Shown here: one piece after another, positions 8,345-16,617 of the stretch
Position numbering within the stretch: the stretch's first letter is position 1
How the letters are laid out: each line of letters opens with the position of its first letter
Assembly: GCA_017536685.1 (NCBI GenBank)
Contig: JAFXGW010000033.1
Coordinates: 1 to 40,520 of the forward strand
Length of the DNA: 40,520 bases
Direction of reading: 5' to 3'
DNA from: Clostridia bacterium
GTDB lineage: Bacteria > Bacillota > Clostridia > TANB77 > CAG-508
Translations under genes and position numbers: made by a program
Notes under the pieces: model-generated
What the model was told of the DNA's origin: nothing
Seen by the model: only the letters and a program-made list of their open reading frames with translations
The model's database searches: none

Positions 8345-9961
8345 ATGAACATATTAAGAAAGACAAGAAAAAGTAATATAAGAATAAGTAAGAAAAGATT
8401 AGTTTTATTAATTTTTTCTCTCATTATGACGTCCTTTGCTTGGGTTGCGTATTTAAAAGTTTTAAATACAAATTCAGAAATACATATTAATTCTTGGAAT
8501 ATCTCTCTTTTTATTGATAAAAATAAAAATGGTGTGGCAGAGGCTAGCGAAGAAGTTAAGAATAAGGCTGAAGCTATTCAAATAGATTTTGCAGATATGT
8601 ATCCTGATATGAATGAGGAAGTTGTTGATGTTATTATAAAGAATAATGGAGAAACTCCTACTACAATTGATTATATAATTAGTGATATTGCATTTTTAGG
8701 AGATGCTTATAAAATTGTTGATGATATAGATGCTGCAAAAGCTGAAGCTGGTGAAAATTCTGAAAATAGATTTATTCAAAAAAATGAATATGTAACGTCT
8801 GGGGGACTTGTAACTTATGAATTTATTAATGATTCAGAGAACTTTCCATTTAAAATATTAATAGAAAATACAGCTTCTATTGATGGAGGAGCAGAAGGAC
8901 ATTTAAAAGTAAAAGCTTATTGGTTATCTTCTCTTGAAAATAAAGATTCTTTAACTCAAGAACAAATAGATGCAAAAAATAAAAGTGATACACTTTGGGG
9001 ATATGGAATGGCTCAATTTGTTGAAAATAATCCAACAATTTCACCACTTCAATTCAAAATAAAAATTAATGCAACTGGTGCTAATCGTTCTAGTAGATAT
9101 GTATTAACACAAAAAATAACGCCAGATAATTATGGGCAATGGGTTAAATATCCAATAGATTTAAATGGAGATGAAGACTTAACAAATGATTGGAAAATTT
9201 TCTATGAAGGTAGTGAAAATGTTTACATAATTGCTTCGGACTATATAAATACAAATTCAATTACATTTGATAATGTTATGAAAAAAGGATATTTTTACTA
9301 TTCAAATTATGGTGTTTATTTTGACATTGCAAATTTTTCTCAAATAGGAGCAATGAATCAAGCAGTAGCTAACAAATATCTATTAAGTTCAGCTATTGGT
9401 AATGGTAATAATAATTATAAAGCAACAACAAGATTGTTAGATACAAGTAAATGGTCAGACTTTGTTCTTTCAGACTATGCGGAAGATGCAATTGGAACTC
9501 CAACTGTAGAAATGTTTGTAAAAAGTTGGAATCAAAAATATATAGATAATGATTCACTTAATAAATTAAGTACAATTTGGGAAATTAATAATAATGGATA
9601 TAGTATGGCTTTAGCAAAAGATATTACAGAAGACCAAACTCTTTATCCAGAGGATTATGAACCAGAAGTTACAATAAATAGTTACGAAAGTGAAAATTTA
9701 TATTTTCCACATACAACTTCATCGAATTTAGATGGCTCTATTTTTGGAAATTGTTTTGGATATTGGCTTGCAAGCCCATCTATAAATAATAGCAATTCAT
9801 TAATGACTGTTCTACACACTGGAACAATTGGTTTTAAAGAAATTAATAAAAATTCTGGTGGGATTGGAATAAGACCGGTTGTTGCATTAAAAGTTGGAAT
9901 AAAAGGTGAGCTTCAACTTAATGAAGATACTGGTAATAAGGTATGGGAATTAGAAAAATAA
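8345..9961 (+). CDS. Exported TasA-like protein fused to a DUF6273-like domain
   Basis: I place the start at ATG 8345, six bases after GGAG (8335-8338); an in-frame ATG at 8327 has no ribosome site. The resulting 538-residue protein has a basic N-terminus, a membrane core and TSFA, with cleavage expected after Ala32. About residues 33-255 are homologous to the 233-aa protein at 5271 (shared FADMYPDMNEE-type block and GYGMAQF...FKIKINATG end). Residues from about 280 onward form a second domain with GYWLASPS and GIRPVVALK near the end, typical of the DUF6273 family found on surface proteins of gut Firmicutes. It is a natural extension of the subunit with an added outward-facing module. The anchored protein gene follows at 9998. 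Confidence 0.7.
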   Translation: MNILRKTRKSNIRISKKRLVLLIFSLIMTSFAWVAYLKVLNTNSEIHINSWNISLFIDKNKNGVAEASEEVKNKAEAIQIDFADMYPDMNEEVVDVIIKNNGETPTTIDYIISDIAFLGDAYKIVDDIDAAKAEAGENSENRFIQKNEYVTSGGLVTYEFINDSENFPFKILIENTASIDGGAEGHLKVKAYWLSSLENKDSLTQEQIDAKNKSDTLWGYGMAQFVENNPTISPLQFKIKINATGANRSSRYVLTQKITPDNYGQWVKYPIDLNGDEDLTNDWKIFYEGSENVYIIASDYINTNSITFDNVMKKGYFYYSNYGVYFDIANFSQIGAMNQAVANKYLLSSAIGNGNNNYKATTRLLDTSKWSDFVLSDYAEDAIGTPTVEMFVKSWNQKYIDNDSLNKLSTIWEINNNGYSMALAKDITEDQTLYPEDYEPEVTINSYESENLYFPHTTSSNLDGSIFGNCFGYWLASPSINNSNSLMTVLHTGTIGFKEINKNSGGIGIRPVVALKVGIKGELQLNEDTGNKVWELEK

Positions 9962-9997
9962 ATATTTATCAAATTTTAGTTTAGAAATGGTGATGTG

Positions 9998-10837
9998 ATG
10001 GCAAAAGAGAAAAAAATAGATAAAGATATAATTAATCAAAAAATTAAAAATGTCAAAAAAGTCCATAAAATAAAAAAGAAAAAAGAGAAGAAAGCTGGAA
10101 AAGGAAAAAGAAGAATCAAATTTTTAAAAATGGCTTTATTAGTAATTGCTCTTTTTCTAATAAATATATACATATTATTAAATATTTTTTATAAAGGTGG
10201 AGATGTAACTATTTCTTTAGATTATGAAGAAGGAAAAGACCCAAACTTATTACTTTATGAAAGTCCAGAAGATAAAAGCTTTAAGACTTATTTAAAATGT
10301 GAAGATATAGACTTTTTGTCTGATGTATCAATTGATTGGATACCAGATGATATTAATGATGAAGCTGACGGTTCTCATCATGGACATCATTTTATTGCAT
10401 ATACTTTTTATGCTGAAAATATAGGAAAAGAAACAATAAATTATTGGACAACAGCACATATTGAAAGTTTTGAAAAAAATGTGGATGATGCTGTAAGATT
10501 TATGGTTTATAAAAATGGTGAAAGAACTGTATATGCAAAAAGATCAGCTGGTGGAGGAGCAGAACCTGGAACAGTGCCATTTATAGATGAAGAAACAATA
10601 ATGCTAGAAAAAACAGCTGATTTTAAACCAGGAGACATAGACAAATATACTATTGTCGTATTTTTAGAGGGAGATGATCCTCAATGTAAAGACCATCTTA
10701 TAGGTGGTGAAATTGTAATGAATATGACATTAACAGAAGAACATATAACTTATAAACCAAATGAAGAAAATATCAATGAAATAAATGATGAAAATTGGAA
10801 AGAGACTTTAGAGAAAATCTTTAAAAAAGAAGAATAA
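9998..10837 (+). CDS. Membrane-anchored surface protein, paralogue of 6091-6903
   Basis: The ATG at 9998 is preceded by GGTGAT; a GTG directly before it is an alternative start. The 279-residue protein has a very basic cytoplasmic N-terminus (about 40 residues, mostly Lys), one membrane segment (about residues 42-64) and an outside domain closely matching the protein at 6091. Shared blocks are VSIDWIPDDIND, DGSHHGHH, AYTFYAEN, VYKNGERTVYAK, DKYTIVVFLEG and EGDDPQCKDHLIGGE. No cleavage site is visible, so it should remain anchored. It closes the operon: a strong terminator begins four bases after the stop. The insertion of GHH histidines after DGSH is a difference from the paralogue and might bind metal; that is speculation. 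Confidence 0.65.
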   Translation: MAKEKKIDKDIINQKIKNVKKVHKIKKKKEKKAGKGKRRIKFLKMALLVIALFLINIYILLNIFYKGGDVTISLDYEEGKDPNLLLYESPEDKSFKTYLKCEDIDFLSDVSIDWIPDDINDEADGSHHGHHFIAYTFYAENIGKETINYWTTAHIESFEKNVDDAVRFMVYKNGERTVYAKRSAGGGAEPGTVPFIDEETIMLEKTADFKPGDIDKYTIVVFLEGDDPQCKDHLIGGEIVMNMTLTEEHITYKPNEENINEINDENWKETLEKIFKKEE

Positions 10838-10840
10838 ATC

Positions 10841-10888
10841 AAATCGTTGCTATAAAATTAATGTTTTATGGCGACGATTTTTGTTATT
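10841..10888 (+). terminator. Terminator of the surface-protein operon
   Basis: A 17-bp stem (10841-10857 with 10864-10880, two G-U pairs, six-base loop) is followed by TTGTTATT. It lies immediately after the stop at 10837. Confidence 0.8.
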
Positions 10889-10973
10889 AAAAAAAGAAAA
10901 TATGTAGTTTTTGGCATATTATTTTTCTTATTTTAAAATAATGTTACAGTTAGGTTAAGAAACGAAAACATTG

Positions 10974-11002
10974 TTGAATAAAGGCTTTTGCTGTGATAAA
11001 AT
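10974..11002 (+). promoter_or_regulatory. Promoter for the 300-aa unknown gene
   Basis: TTGAAT (10974-10979), 17 bases, TAAAAT (10997-11002). The ribosome site GGAGG of the next gene begins 21 bases downstream. Confidence 0.55.
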
Positions 11003-11033
11003 TAAATAAAGTGTAAAAATAGTGGAGGAAAGA

Positions 11034-11936
11034 ATGCCTGATTGTACTAAAGAAGTTGAAAAAAGCCAATATTTAGAAAAGCTAAATCGTAAAGTAACTA
11101 AAGAAATGAAGGAATTTGTCAGATCTGAAAAAGGCCAAGTAAAAATAAAACTAGATGAAAAAAATGATTTGTTTGAAATAACTTTACCAAATAGTTATTT
11201 TGAAATCATTTTTGATTCTTATGAAGCTAAAATATATACTGACGAATACACTGAATCTTACATAATCTCAACTCAATCTAATATTAGAATTATGTATAGA
11301 AAAAAATTTGTATATATACAAAAGAAAGATGATGTTGTTTATGTTGTTACAGATAGAAACATAAAATTAGATGAGATGATGAAAAATATCATTAAAGAAA
11401 AAGATGTAATAAGTTTCTATAATGAAGAATTAGTTGGTATTGTTTCTGAATATGATTGCTTAAAAGTTAATTATACAGATGAAGCTAAAGATAAAGCTTT
11501 AATAAAAACTAATGATACTTTATTAATTTCTGAAGAAGAAGATAAAGTATTTTTACCATATACAGCTGAAGATTTAGAAAGAGAATTAATGGAAAGTGAA
11601 AATAAAACTGTTGCTGAACTAATAGAAGAAAATCATATAAAACCATTAAAAAATTATAAAAATCCAATGAAAGCAAGATTTAAAGAAGCATTCAATTTAA
11701 TGCGTTATAAAGAGAAAAAATCTTTTAGAGAAGCTGTATTATTAGGATTAGAAGTAATGTTTGAATCAAATTTACATCCTGCAATTATATCTGCGTGTAG
11801 AAATTTGCAAGAGTTAGATATATATTTAGATTGCTTAGATGATAATGAACTTGAGAAATTCTCTTGTTTCAAAATTGTATATAAAGCAATGCCAATGCTT
11901 GTAAAAAGAAATAATTTAGAATTTTTTGAACAATAA
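11034..11936 (+). CDS. 300-aa protein of unknown function
   Basis: I place the start at ATG 11034, five bases after GGAGG (11024-11028); the in-frame GTG at 11022 overlaps that site and is unlikely. The protein has no signal peptide or membrane segment. The first 170 residues look beta-rich (for example FEITLPNSYFEIIFDSYEAK). The last 120 are helical (KARFKEAFNLMRYKEKKSFREA), ending in a segment with several Cys and Leu-Asp pairs. I recognise no family or catalytic motif. It is monocistronic, with its own promoter and a strong terminator. Its codon use matches the native genes. Confidence 0.6.
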   Translation: MPDCTKEVEKSQYLEKLNRKVTKEMKEFVRSEKGQVKIKLDEKNDLFEITLPNSYFEIIFDSYEAKIYTDEYTESYIISTQSNIRIMYRKKFVYIQKKDDVVYVVTDRNIKLDEMMKNIIKEKDVISFYNEELVGIVSEYDCLKVNYTDEAKDKALIKTNDTLLISEEEDKVFLPYTAEDLERELMESENKTVAELIEENHIKPLKNYKNPMKARFKEAFNLMRYKEKKSFREAVLLGLEVMFESNLHPAIISACRNLQELDIYLDCLDDNELEKFSCFKIVYKAMPMLVKRNNLEFFEQ

Positions 11937-11972
11937 AAAGCTAGTGAAATTAAATCACTAGCTTTTAAAATT
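11936..11972 (+). terminator. Terminator after the 300-aa gene
   Basis: AAAAGCTAGTGA (11936-11947) pairs perfectly with TCACTAGCTTTT (11955-11966), seven-base loop, then A/T-rich sequence. The last base of the stop codon starts the stem. Confidence 0.8.
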
Positions 11973-12027
11973 TTATAGAAATCTTATATAGAAGAAATAA
12001 TAACATAAAAATAGTTTATTTATTTAC

Positions 12028-12056
12028 TTGACAAACTACATTTACCATAGTATAGT
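12028..12056 (+). promoter_or_regulatory. Upstream promoter of the toxin-antitoxin operon
   Basis: TTGACA (12028-12033), 17 bases, TATAGT (12051-12056). Transcripts from here would carry the downstream palindrome and the complete ribosome site. Confidence 0.65.
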
Positions 12057-12061
12057 ATTTC

Positions 12062-12090
12062 TTGACAACTATCAATTGATAGTTTATAAT
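12062..12090 (+). promoter_or_regulatory. Consensus promoter with a palindromic operator in the spacer
   Basis: TTGACA (12062-12067), exactly 17 bases, TATAAT (12085-12090): a full consensus match. The spacer holds the perfect 16-bp palindrome ACTATCAATTGATAGT (12068-12083). It lies between the two promoter boxes, so a bound repressor would block RNA polymerase. The HTH antitoxin encoded downstream is the obvious candidate repressor. Confidence 0.75.
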
Positions 12091-12108
12091 AAAAGAAGGA
12101 GAACAGCT

Positions 12109-12501
12109 ATGGCTAATGGATATATTATTCCTAAAGGTGGAGTACAGACCTTTTTAAATGAGATGAAACGAATTCTTAACGATCCAAATATGGAACTTAT
12201 TATTGATCCACGTGGAAGTGAAGAAGAGGAATATTATAGCACAGAATATTGTTTAACAGAATTAGGATATCAAGAAAAAGACGTTATTCAAAAACTGCTA
12301 CAGCTTAAACTAACTGATTATATTGAATCTTATAAAGATGAAAGAGTACCAAAATCAAATGAATTTAATATATTTGGTATAATTTTAAATAAAAAAGAAA
12401 TATATATTAAAGTAAAAATTTCTAGTTATACTAATAAAGTAATTTTATGTATGTCATTTCACTATGCAAAATTTCCTTTAAAATGGGCTAAGTGGAAATA
12501 A
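12109..12501 (+). CDS. Probable MqsR-like toxin
   Basis: The start ATG 12109 follows AAGGAG (12096-12101) at a 7-base distance; an upstream in-frame start lies inside the promoters. The 130-residue protein has the layout of the MqsR/RelE-like RNase fold. It has an N-terminal helix (VQTFLNEMKRIL), a middle helical segment (STEYCLTELGYQEKDVIQKL) and paired C-terminal strands (EIYIKVKIS, NKVILCMSFHYAKFP), which match the final strands of MqsR. MqsR cuts mRNA in free form. The antitoxin gene follows within 25 bases, with toxin-first order as in mqsRA. The fold call is from pattern only; catalytic residues cannot be assigned with confidence. Confidence 0.55.
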   Translation: MANGYIIPKGGVQTFLNEMKRILNDPNMELIIDPRGSEEEEYYSTEYCLTELGYQEKDVIQKLLQLKLTDYIESYKDERVPKSNEFNIFGIILNKKEIYIKVKISSYTNKVILCMSFHYAKFPLKWAKWK

Positions 12502-12525
12502 TAAAGAGTGAAGGAGTCAATGATT

Positions 12526-13569
12526 ATGGAGAAAAATATAAAAATTTTAAAAAAAGAAAGAAGATTTTGTTCTGTATGTGAAGAAGAACATGAATTAGAG
12601 TTATGTGAGGAATTAACTGAAAGTACTGTAAAAGAAGAAAAAATTCAATATTATAAACAATATTATAGATGTAATAAGTTTAAAGATAAAAATACTTTTA
12701 TGACTGGAAAAATGTGGAATATAGAATTATTAAATAAAATAGACGAATATAGAATAAAAAATAATTTACTTACTTCTTTTGAAATAAAAGAGATAAGAGA
12801 CAAGTATAAAGTAACTCAAGCCGAGTTATCTTTTTTACTGGGTCTTGGAGAAATTACAATTACTAGGTATGAAACAAAGCAAATTCAAGAAACTAGTAAC
12901 GACAATATGCTTAAAGAGGTATATAATAATGCATTATTAACTTTAAATTTATTAGAACGAAATAAAGAAAAATTTTCACAAAAAAGATATAAAGAAATAT
13001 CAGAAGAAATAAAAAAAGTAATAGATAAAGAATCTCTTCAATATTTAAATGAACAAGAGATTTCTTGTAAATATATAAATTATGCTGAAGAGAGTCTATT
13101 AAATGGAAATTGTGTATTAGAGATAGATAAATTAAAAAATATTTTAGCATATATTACTAAAAAAATGAAAGAAGTAAAAAAAGTAGTTTTAATGAAACTA
13201 TTATGGTATATAGATTCATTAAGTTTTAAAAATACAAATAAGTCTATAACTGGTTTAGTATATGTTCATATGCCTTTTGGGGCTTTACCAATTGCAAGCG
13301 ATGAACTATTAAAATTGTCATCTATTAAAGTTGAAAAGAAATATAATGATGAAGAATTTTTGGAATATAAAATTACTAATAATCCAGAATTTAAAATTAT
13401 AGGATTATCTAAAAGAGAGAAAGAAATAATTGATTTAGTTATTGATAAATTTAAAGATTATAAAAGTAGAGAAATATCGGAATATATGCATAGAGAAAAA
13501 GCTTATATGGAAACAAATCCAGATGAAATTATTTCTTTCGAATATTCTAAAGAATTAAATTCATTTTAA
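12526..13569 (+). CDS. MqsA-type zinc-finger/HTH antitoxin with Panacea (DUF4065) domain
   Basis: Ribosome site AAGGAG (12511-12516) fits ATG 12526 (9 bases) better than ATG 12520. The 347-residue protein has three parts. First is a zinc-finger-like start with CSVC, whose expected second CxxC is reduced to RCNKF. Next is an XRE/MqsA-type helix-turn-helix (IRDKYKVTQAELSFLLGLGE then TITRYE). Last is a C-terminal Panacea/SocA-like domain (KLLWYIDSLSFKNTNKSITG, then YVHMPFGALP). Panacea domains neutralise unrelated toxins by direct binding. The HTH should bind the palindrome upstream and autoregulate. The degraded second zinc pair is unusual and may mean the finger no longer holds metal. Confidence 0.8.
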   Translation: MEKNIKILKKERRFCSVCEEEHELELCEELTESTVKEEKIQYYKQYYRCNKFKDKNTFMTGKMWNIELLNKIDEYRIKNNLLTSFEIKEIRDKYKVTQAELSFLLGLGEITITRYETKQIQETSNDNMLKEVYNNALLTLNLLERNKEKFSQKRYKEISEEIKKVIDKESLQYLNEQEISCKYINYAEESLLNGNCVLEIDKLKNILAYITKKMKEVKKVVLMKLLWYIDSLSFKNTNKSITGLVYVHMPFGALPIASDELLKLSSIKVEKKYNDEEFLEYKITNNPEFKIIGLSKREKEIIDLVIDKFKDYKSREISEYMHREKAYMETNPDEIISFEYSKELNSF

Positions 13570-13598
13570 TTTTTAATTAAATATTAATATAATAAAGT

Positions 13599-13645
13599 AA
13601 TCTCATTCTAAAGTGATGTAATAAAATTCACTTCAGAATGAGATT
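13599..13645. terminator. Bidirectional terminator between antitoxin and glmS
   Basis: AATCTCATTCTAAAGTGA (13599-13616) pairs with TCACTTCAGAATGAGATT (13628-13645) with one mismatch. Both flanks are A/T-rich, so it can serve the antitoxin gene on + and glmS on -. Confidence 0.75.
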
Positions 13646-13680
13646 ATTTATTTGTTGTTTTTAATTTGTGTATAACTGAA

Positions 13681-15516
13681 CTATTCTACGGTCACAGACT
13701 TTGCCAAGTTCCTTGGTTTATCTACATCTAAGCCTTTTTCTTTTGAAATGTAATAAGCAAGAAGTTGAAGTGGGATGATTGATAAAATAGGAGCAATAAC
13801 TGAATTTGTTTTTGGTATTTTTATAACTTCATCAAATTCATGATTTAATTCTTGGTTTGTAACAATAAATGTTTTGGCACCACGAGTAATAACTTCTTGA
13901 ATATTGCTAATAGATTTTTCAACTAATAATCTATTTGTTAAAACAGAAATTACAGTTACACCATTTTCGATTAAAGCGATAGGTCCGTGTTTTAACTCTC
14001 CAGAAGGATATGCTTCTGAATGGATATAAGAAATTTCTTTTAATTTTAAAGAACCTTCTAAAGCTACAGTATAATCGGCACCACGGCCAATAAAGAACAT
14101 ATCTTTTTCTTTATAAACCTTTTGAGCAAAGTTTTTTATTTGTTCTGCTGTTTTTAAAGTTTCTTCAACTTGATTTGGAAGAAGTAAAATATCATTTTTT
14201 AATTCTTCACACTTTTCTAAATTTTTATCTAATATTTCTGCAAAATGAATTGCAAGTATTGCTAAAAGTGTTATTTGAGATGTATATGCTTTGGTAGAAG
14301 CAACTGCAATTTCAGGACCTGCATGTGTATAAACTGTAAAATCGGCTTCTCTAGTTATTGAAGAACCAACAACATTAGATATAGCAAGAGTTTTTGCTCC
14401 TTTTGATTTTGCAAGTTTTAATGCAGCAATAGTATCTGCTGTTTCACCAGATTGAGTTACAAAAATACATAAAGTTTTTTCATTTATTATTGGATTCCTA
14501 TATCTAAATTCTGAAGCGGCTTCAACCTCGACAGGAATCTCACAAAGTGATTCAATTAAAGTTTTTCCAGAAAGACCAGCATGCATAGCTGTACCGCAAG
14601 CAACTATAAAAACTTTATTAATTGAACTTAAGTATTCTTTAGTTAAATTTAAATCAGGGAATACTGTTTTTGAATTTGGAACAATTCTTGAACCAATAGT
14701 TTCTCTAACCGATTTTGGTTGTTCATTAATTTCTTTTAACATAAAGTCAGGATAGCCATCTTTTTCAGCAGCACCAGCGTCCCAAGTAATATTTTTTACT
14801 TCTTTATTTATTCTGTTTAAATCTCTATCATAAAATTCGATATTATCTCAAGACATAAACGCAAATTCGAAATCATTTAAAAGATAAAAATCTTTTGTAA
14901 ATGAAAGGATTGCAGGAATATCTGAGCTTATGTAGTTTTCAGAGTTTCCTTTTCCTATAACTAAAGGACTATCTTTTCTAACTACTAACATATTATCTGG
15001 ATAGTGAGAAGATAATACTTCAATAGCGAAACTTCCTTTTAACATATTACAAGCGTCAACAACTGCTTTTAGGAATTTTTTATCTTCAGTTTCAACAGAG
15101 TCTTTAAAGTAAAAATGAATTAAATTAGGAATAACTTCTGTATCTGTTTCAGAAAAGAATGTATATCCGTGAGATTTTAAAAATTCTCTTAAGTCAGCAT
15201 AATTTTCTATAATACCATTGTGAACAACTGAAAAAGTATTGGAATTATCCATATGAGGGTGAGAGTTATTACTTGATGGTTTACCATGAGTAGCCCATCT
15301 AGTATGACCAATTCCAATTGTACCTTCTAATGAATTAATTGCCTCAATATTTTCAAGTTCGCTAACACGACCTTTATTTTTAACATTTATAATTGAATTT
15401 TTTTCAACAGTAGCAATACCTGCTGAATCATATCCTCTATATTCTAGTCTTAAAAGACCATTAATTAATATTGGTTTTGCTTTTTTTTCTCCTATATAAC
15501 CAACTATTCCACACAT
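13681..15516 (-). pseudogene. glmS: Glutamine-fructose-6-phosphate aminotransferase, interrupted by in-frame TGA
   Basis: GlmS makes glucosamine-6-phosphate for cell-wall precursors. I place the start at ATG 15516-15514 (MCGIVGYIG), with Cys2 as the N-terminal glutaminase nucleophile and ribosome site AAGGTGG. Glutaminase motifs (RLEYRGYDSAG, HTRWATHG, HPH, HNGIIENY) are followed by two SIS domains (CGTAMHAG, TQSGETADT, GRGADY, SGELKHGP) and the standard end DKPRNLAKSVTVE. The frame is open throughout (611 codons), except for TGA at codon 223 (14850-14848). That codon lies in the linker between FEFAFMS and the conserved DNIEFYDRD and ITWDAGAAEK segments. A one-base change from CGA, AGA or GGA would explain it. 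As written it is a broken essential-type gene, though it is preceded by an intact-looking ribozyme. Readthrough, error or real mutation cannot be separated here. Confidence 0.9.
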
Positions 15517-15596
15517 AAAAAAACCACCTTTCTTTTTAAAACTGGCTATGAAATTTAAGGGCAGATGATTTCTGTCCAAATACCAGTTTTTATAGG

Positions 15597-15750
15597 GGGT
15601 AAGCACTGTTTTCTAGATAAAACTTTGTTTTAGTATTACTACTAGTTTTTATTTTATCCTTTGGAAGAAACTATTCCACTAGAGCATCCGCCGAGTATTT
15701 CGATAACTCTAGAACCTCGTCAACTACTTAAAAAAGTAGTCCTGGCGCTA
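15597..15750 (-). ncRNA. glmS ribozyme (glucosamine-6-phosphate-activated)
   Basis: On the minus strand, just upstream of glmS, lies the ribozyme core: TAGCGCCAGGACT with the self-cleavage site before G (between 15749 and 15748). A hairpin (ACTACTT...AAGTAGT) follows, then TGACGAGGTTCTAGAG, TTATCGAAA, and the hallmark CTCGGCGGATGCTCTAG. The rest of the catalytic fold runs on to about 15597; its 3' edge is approximate. Glucosamine-6-phosphate binding triggers cleavage and mRNA decay, giving feedback on GlmS. The core bases I can check look intact. Confidence 0.88.
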
Positions 15751-15817
15751 ACTATTTGTTTTAATAAAACTCCTTTCTTAAAATAATGCTTACTATTATA
15801 TTTCCTATTTCATTATA

Positions 15818-15846
15818 ATAATATGTAAAAATGACAAAAATGTCAA
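15818..15846 (-). promoter_or_regulatory. Promoter for the glmS ribozyme transcript
   Basis: On the minus strand TTGACA (15846-15841), 17 bases, TATTAT (15823-15818), placed about 70 bases before the ribozyme cleavage site. Confidence 0.6.
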
Positions 15847-15882
15847 TGAATTTTTGGAATAAGGACAATACAAGTATATTAA

Positions 15883-15960
15883 TAATGCTTTTATAATATG
15901 AATTATTAATAATTATTCTGAACAATGGATTATTACAAGCTATTAGTAATGCTTTTATAA
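15883..15960. repeat. Direct repeat of TAATGCTTTTATAA
   Basis: The 14-base sequence occurs at 15883-15896 and 15947-15960, inside the divergent glmS/hpt intergenic region (15751-16056). The rest of that gap holds the two promoters and A/T-rich sequence. In such A/T-rich DNA the repeat could be chance. Confidence 0.35.
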
Positions 15961-15969
15961 ATAAATTTA

Positions 15970-15998
15970 TTTACACTTAAAAACAAATGTAATATAAT
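15970..15998 (+). promoter_or_regulatory. Promoter for hpt-uvrC
   Basis: TTTACA (15970-15975), 17 bases, TATAAT (15993-15998), 59 bases before the hpt start. Confidence 0.65.
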
Positions 15999-16056
15999 AT
16001 TTATGTATTAATAAAGAATTTATGCGATATAAAAATAAATTTAAGAGGTATTTTTG

Positions 16057-16587
16057 ATGGAAAATTTAAATGAAAAATTAAAAGTTTTATACAGTGAAGA
16101 AGAAGTTCAAAAAAGAATTGCAGAGATTGCAAATTTAATTGATAACGACTATAAAGATAGTAAAGAATTGATAGTAATATGTATTCTAAAAGGAGCTGCA
16201 TTTTTTACAATTGATTTAGTAAAGAAAATGAAAACACCAATAATATTTGAAGTAATGCAAGTTTCTAGTTATTCTGGAACAGAAAGCACAGGAGCAATTA
16301 CGGTAAAAAAAGATTTAGATTGCAAAATTGATGGTAAAGATGTATTAATTGTAGAAGATATAATAGATACAGGATACACTTTAAGAGCTTTAAGACAAGA
16401 TTTACTTGCAAGAGGTCCAAAATCTTTAAAAATTGCAGTTTTACTTGATAAAAAAGAAAGAAGAAAGGTAGAAGTACCAATTGATTATGTTGGTTATGAA
16501 ATACCAAATAAATTTGTTGTAGGGTATGGTTTTGACGTTGATGAACATGGAAGAAATATTCCTTACATTGGATATATTGAAGAATAG
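16057..16587 (+). CDS. hpt: Hypoxanthine phosphoribosyltransferase
   Basis: This 176-residue purine-salvage enzyme transfers ribose-5-phosphate from PRPP to hypoxanthine or guanine. The PRPP-binding signature LIVEDIIDTG is at about residues 97-106. Other family marks are ILKGAAFF (residues 43-50), the SSYSGT flexible loop and the C-terminal DKKERRKV and YVVGYG-like (KFVVGYGFD) base-binding segments. I choose ATG 16057 over the adjacent TTG; the ribosome site AGAGGT lies 7-12 bases upstream. It is followed after 30 bases by uvrC, so the two probably share the promoter at 15970. In many Firmicutes hpt sits beside tilS and ftsH, which are not here. Confidence 0.93.
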   Translation: MENLNEKLKVLYSEEEVQKRIAEIANLIDNDYKDSKELIVICILKGAAFFTIDLVKKMKTPIIFEVMQVSSYSGTESTGAITVKKDLDCKIDGKDVLIVEDIIDTGYTLRALRQDLLARGPKSLKIAVLLDKKERRKVEVPIDYVGYEIPNKFVVGYGFDVDEHGRNIPYIGYIEE

Positions 16588-16617
16588 AAATATATAATTA
16601 AGAAGTGGAAAAATAGG

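Noticed and set aside
14848..14850. Selenocysteine at the glmS TGA
   Set aside because: GlmS is not a selenoprotein family, and the following bases are A/T-rich with no convincing stem-loop of the bacterial SECIS type.
13681..15516. Natural split GlmS made as two proteins
   Set aside because: The segment between the TGA and the next ATG (14742) is conserved GlmS sequence and has no ribosome site, so a designed split is unlikely.
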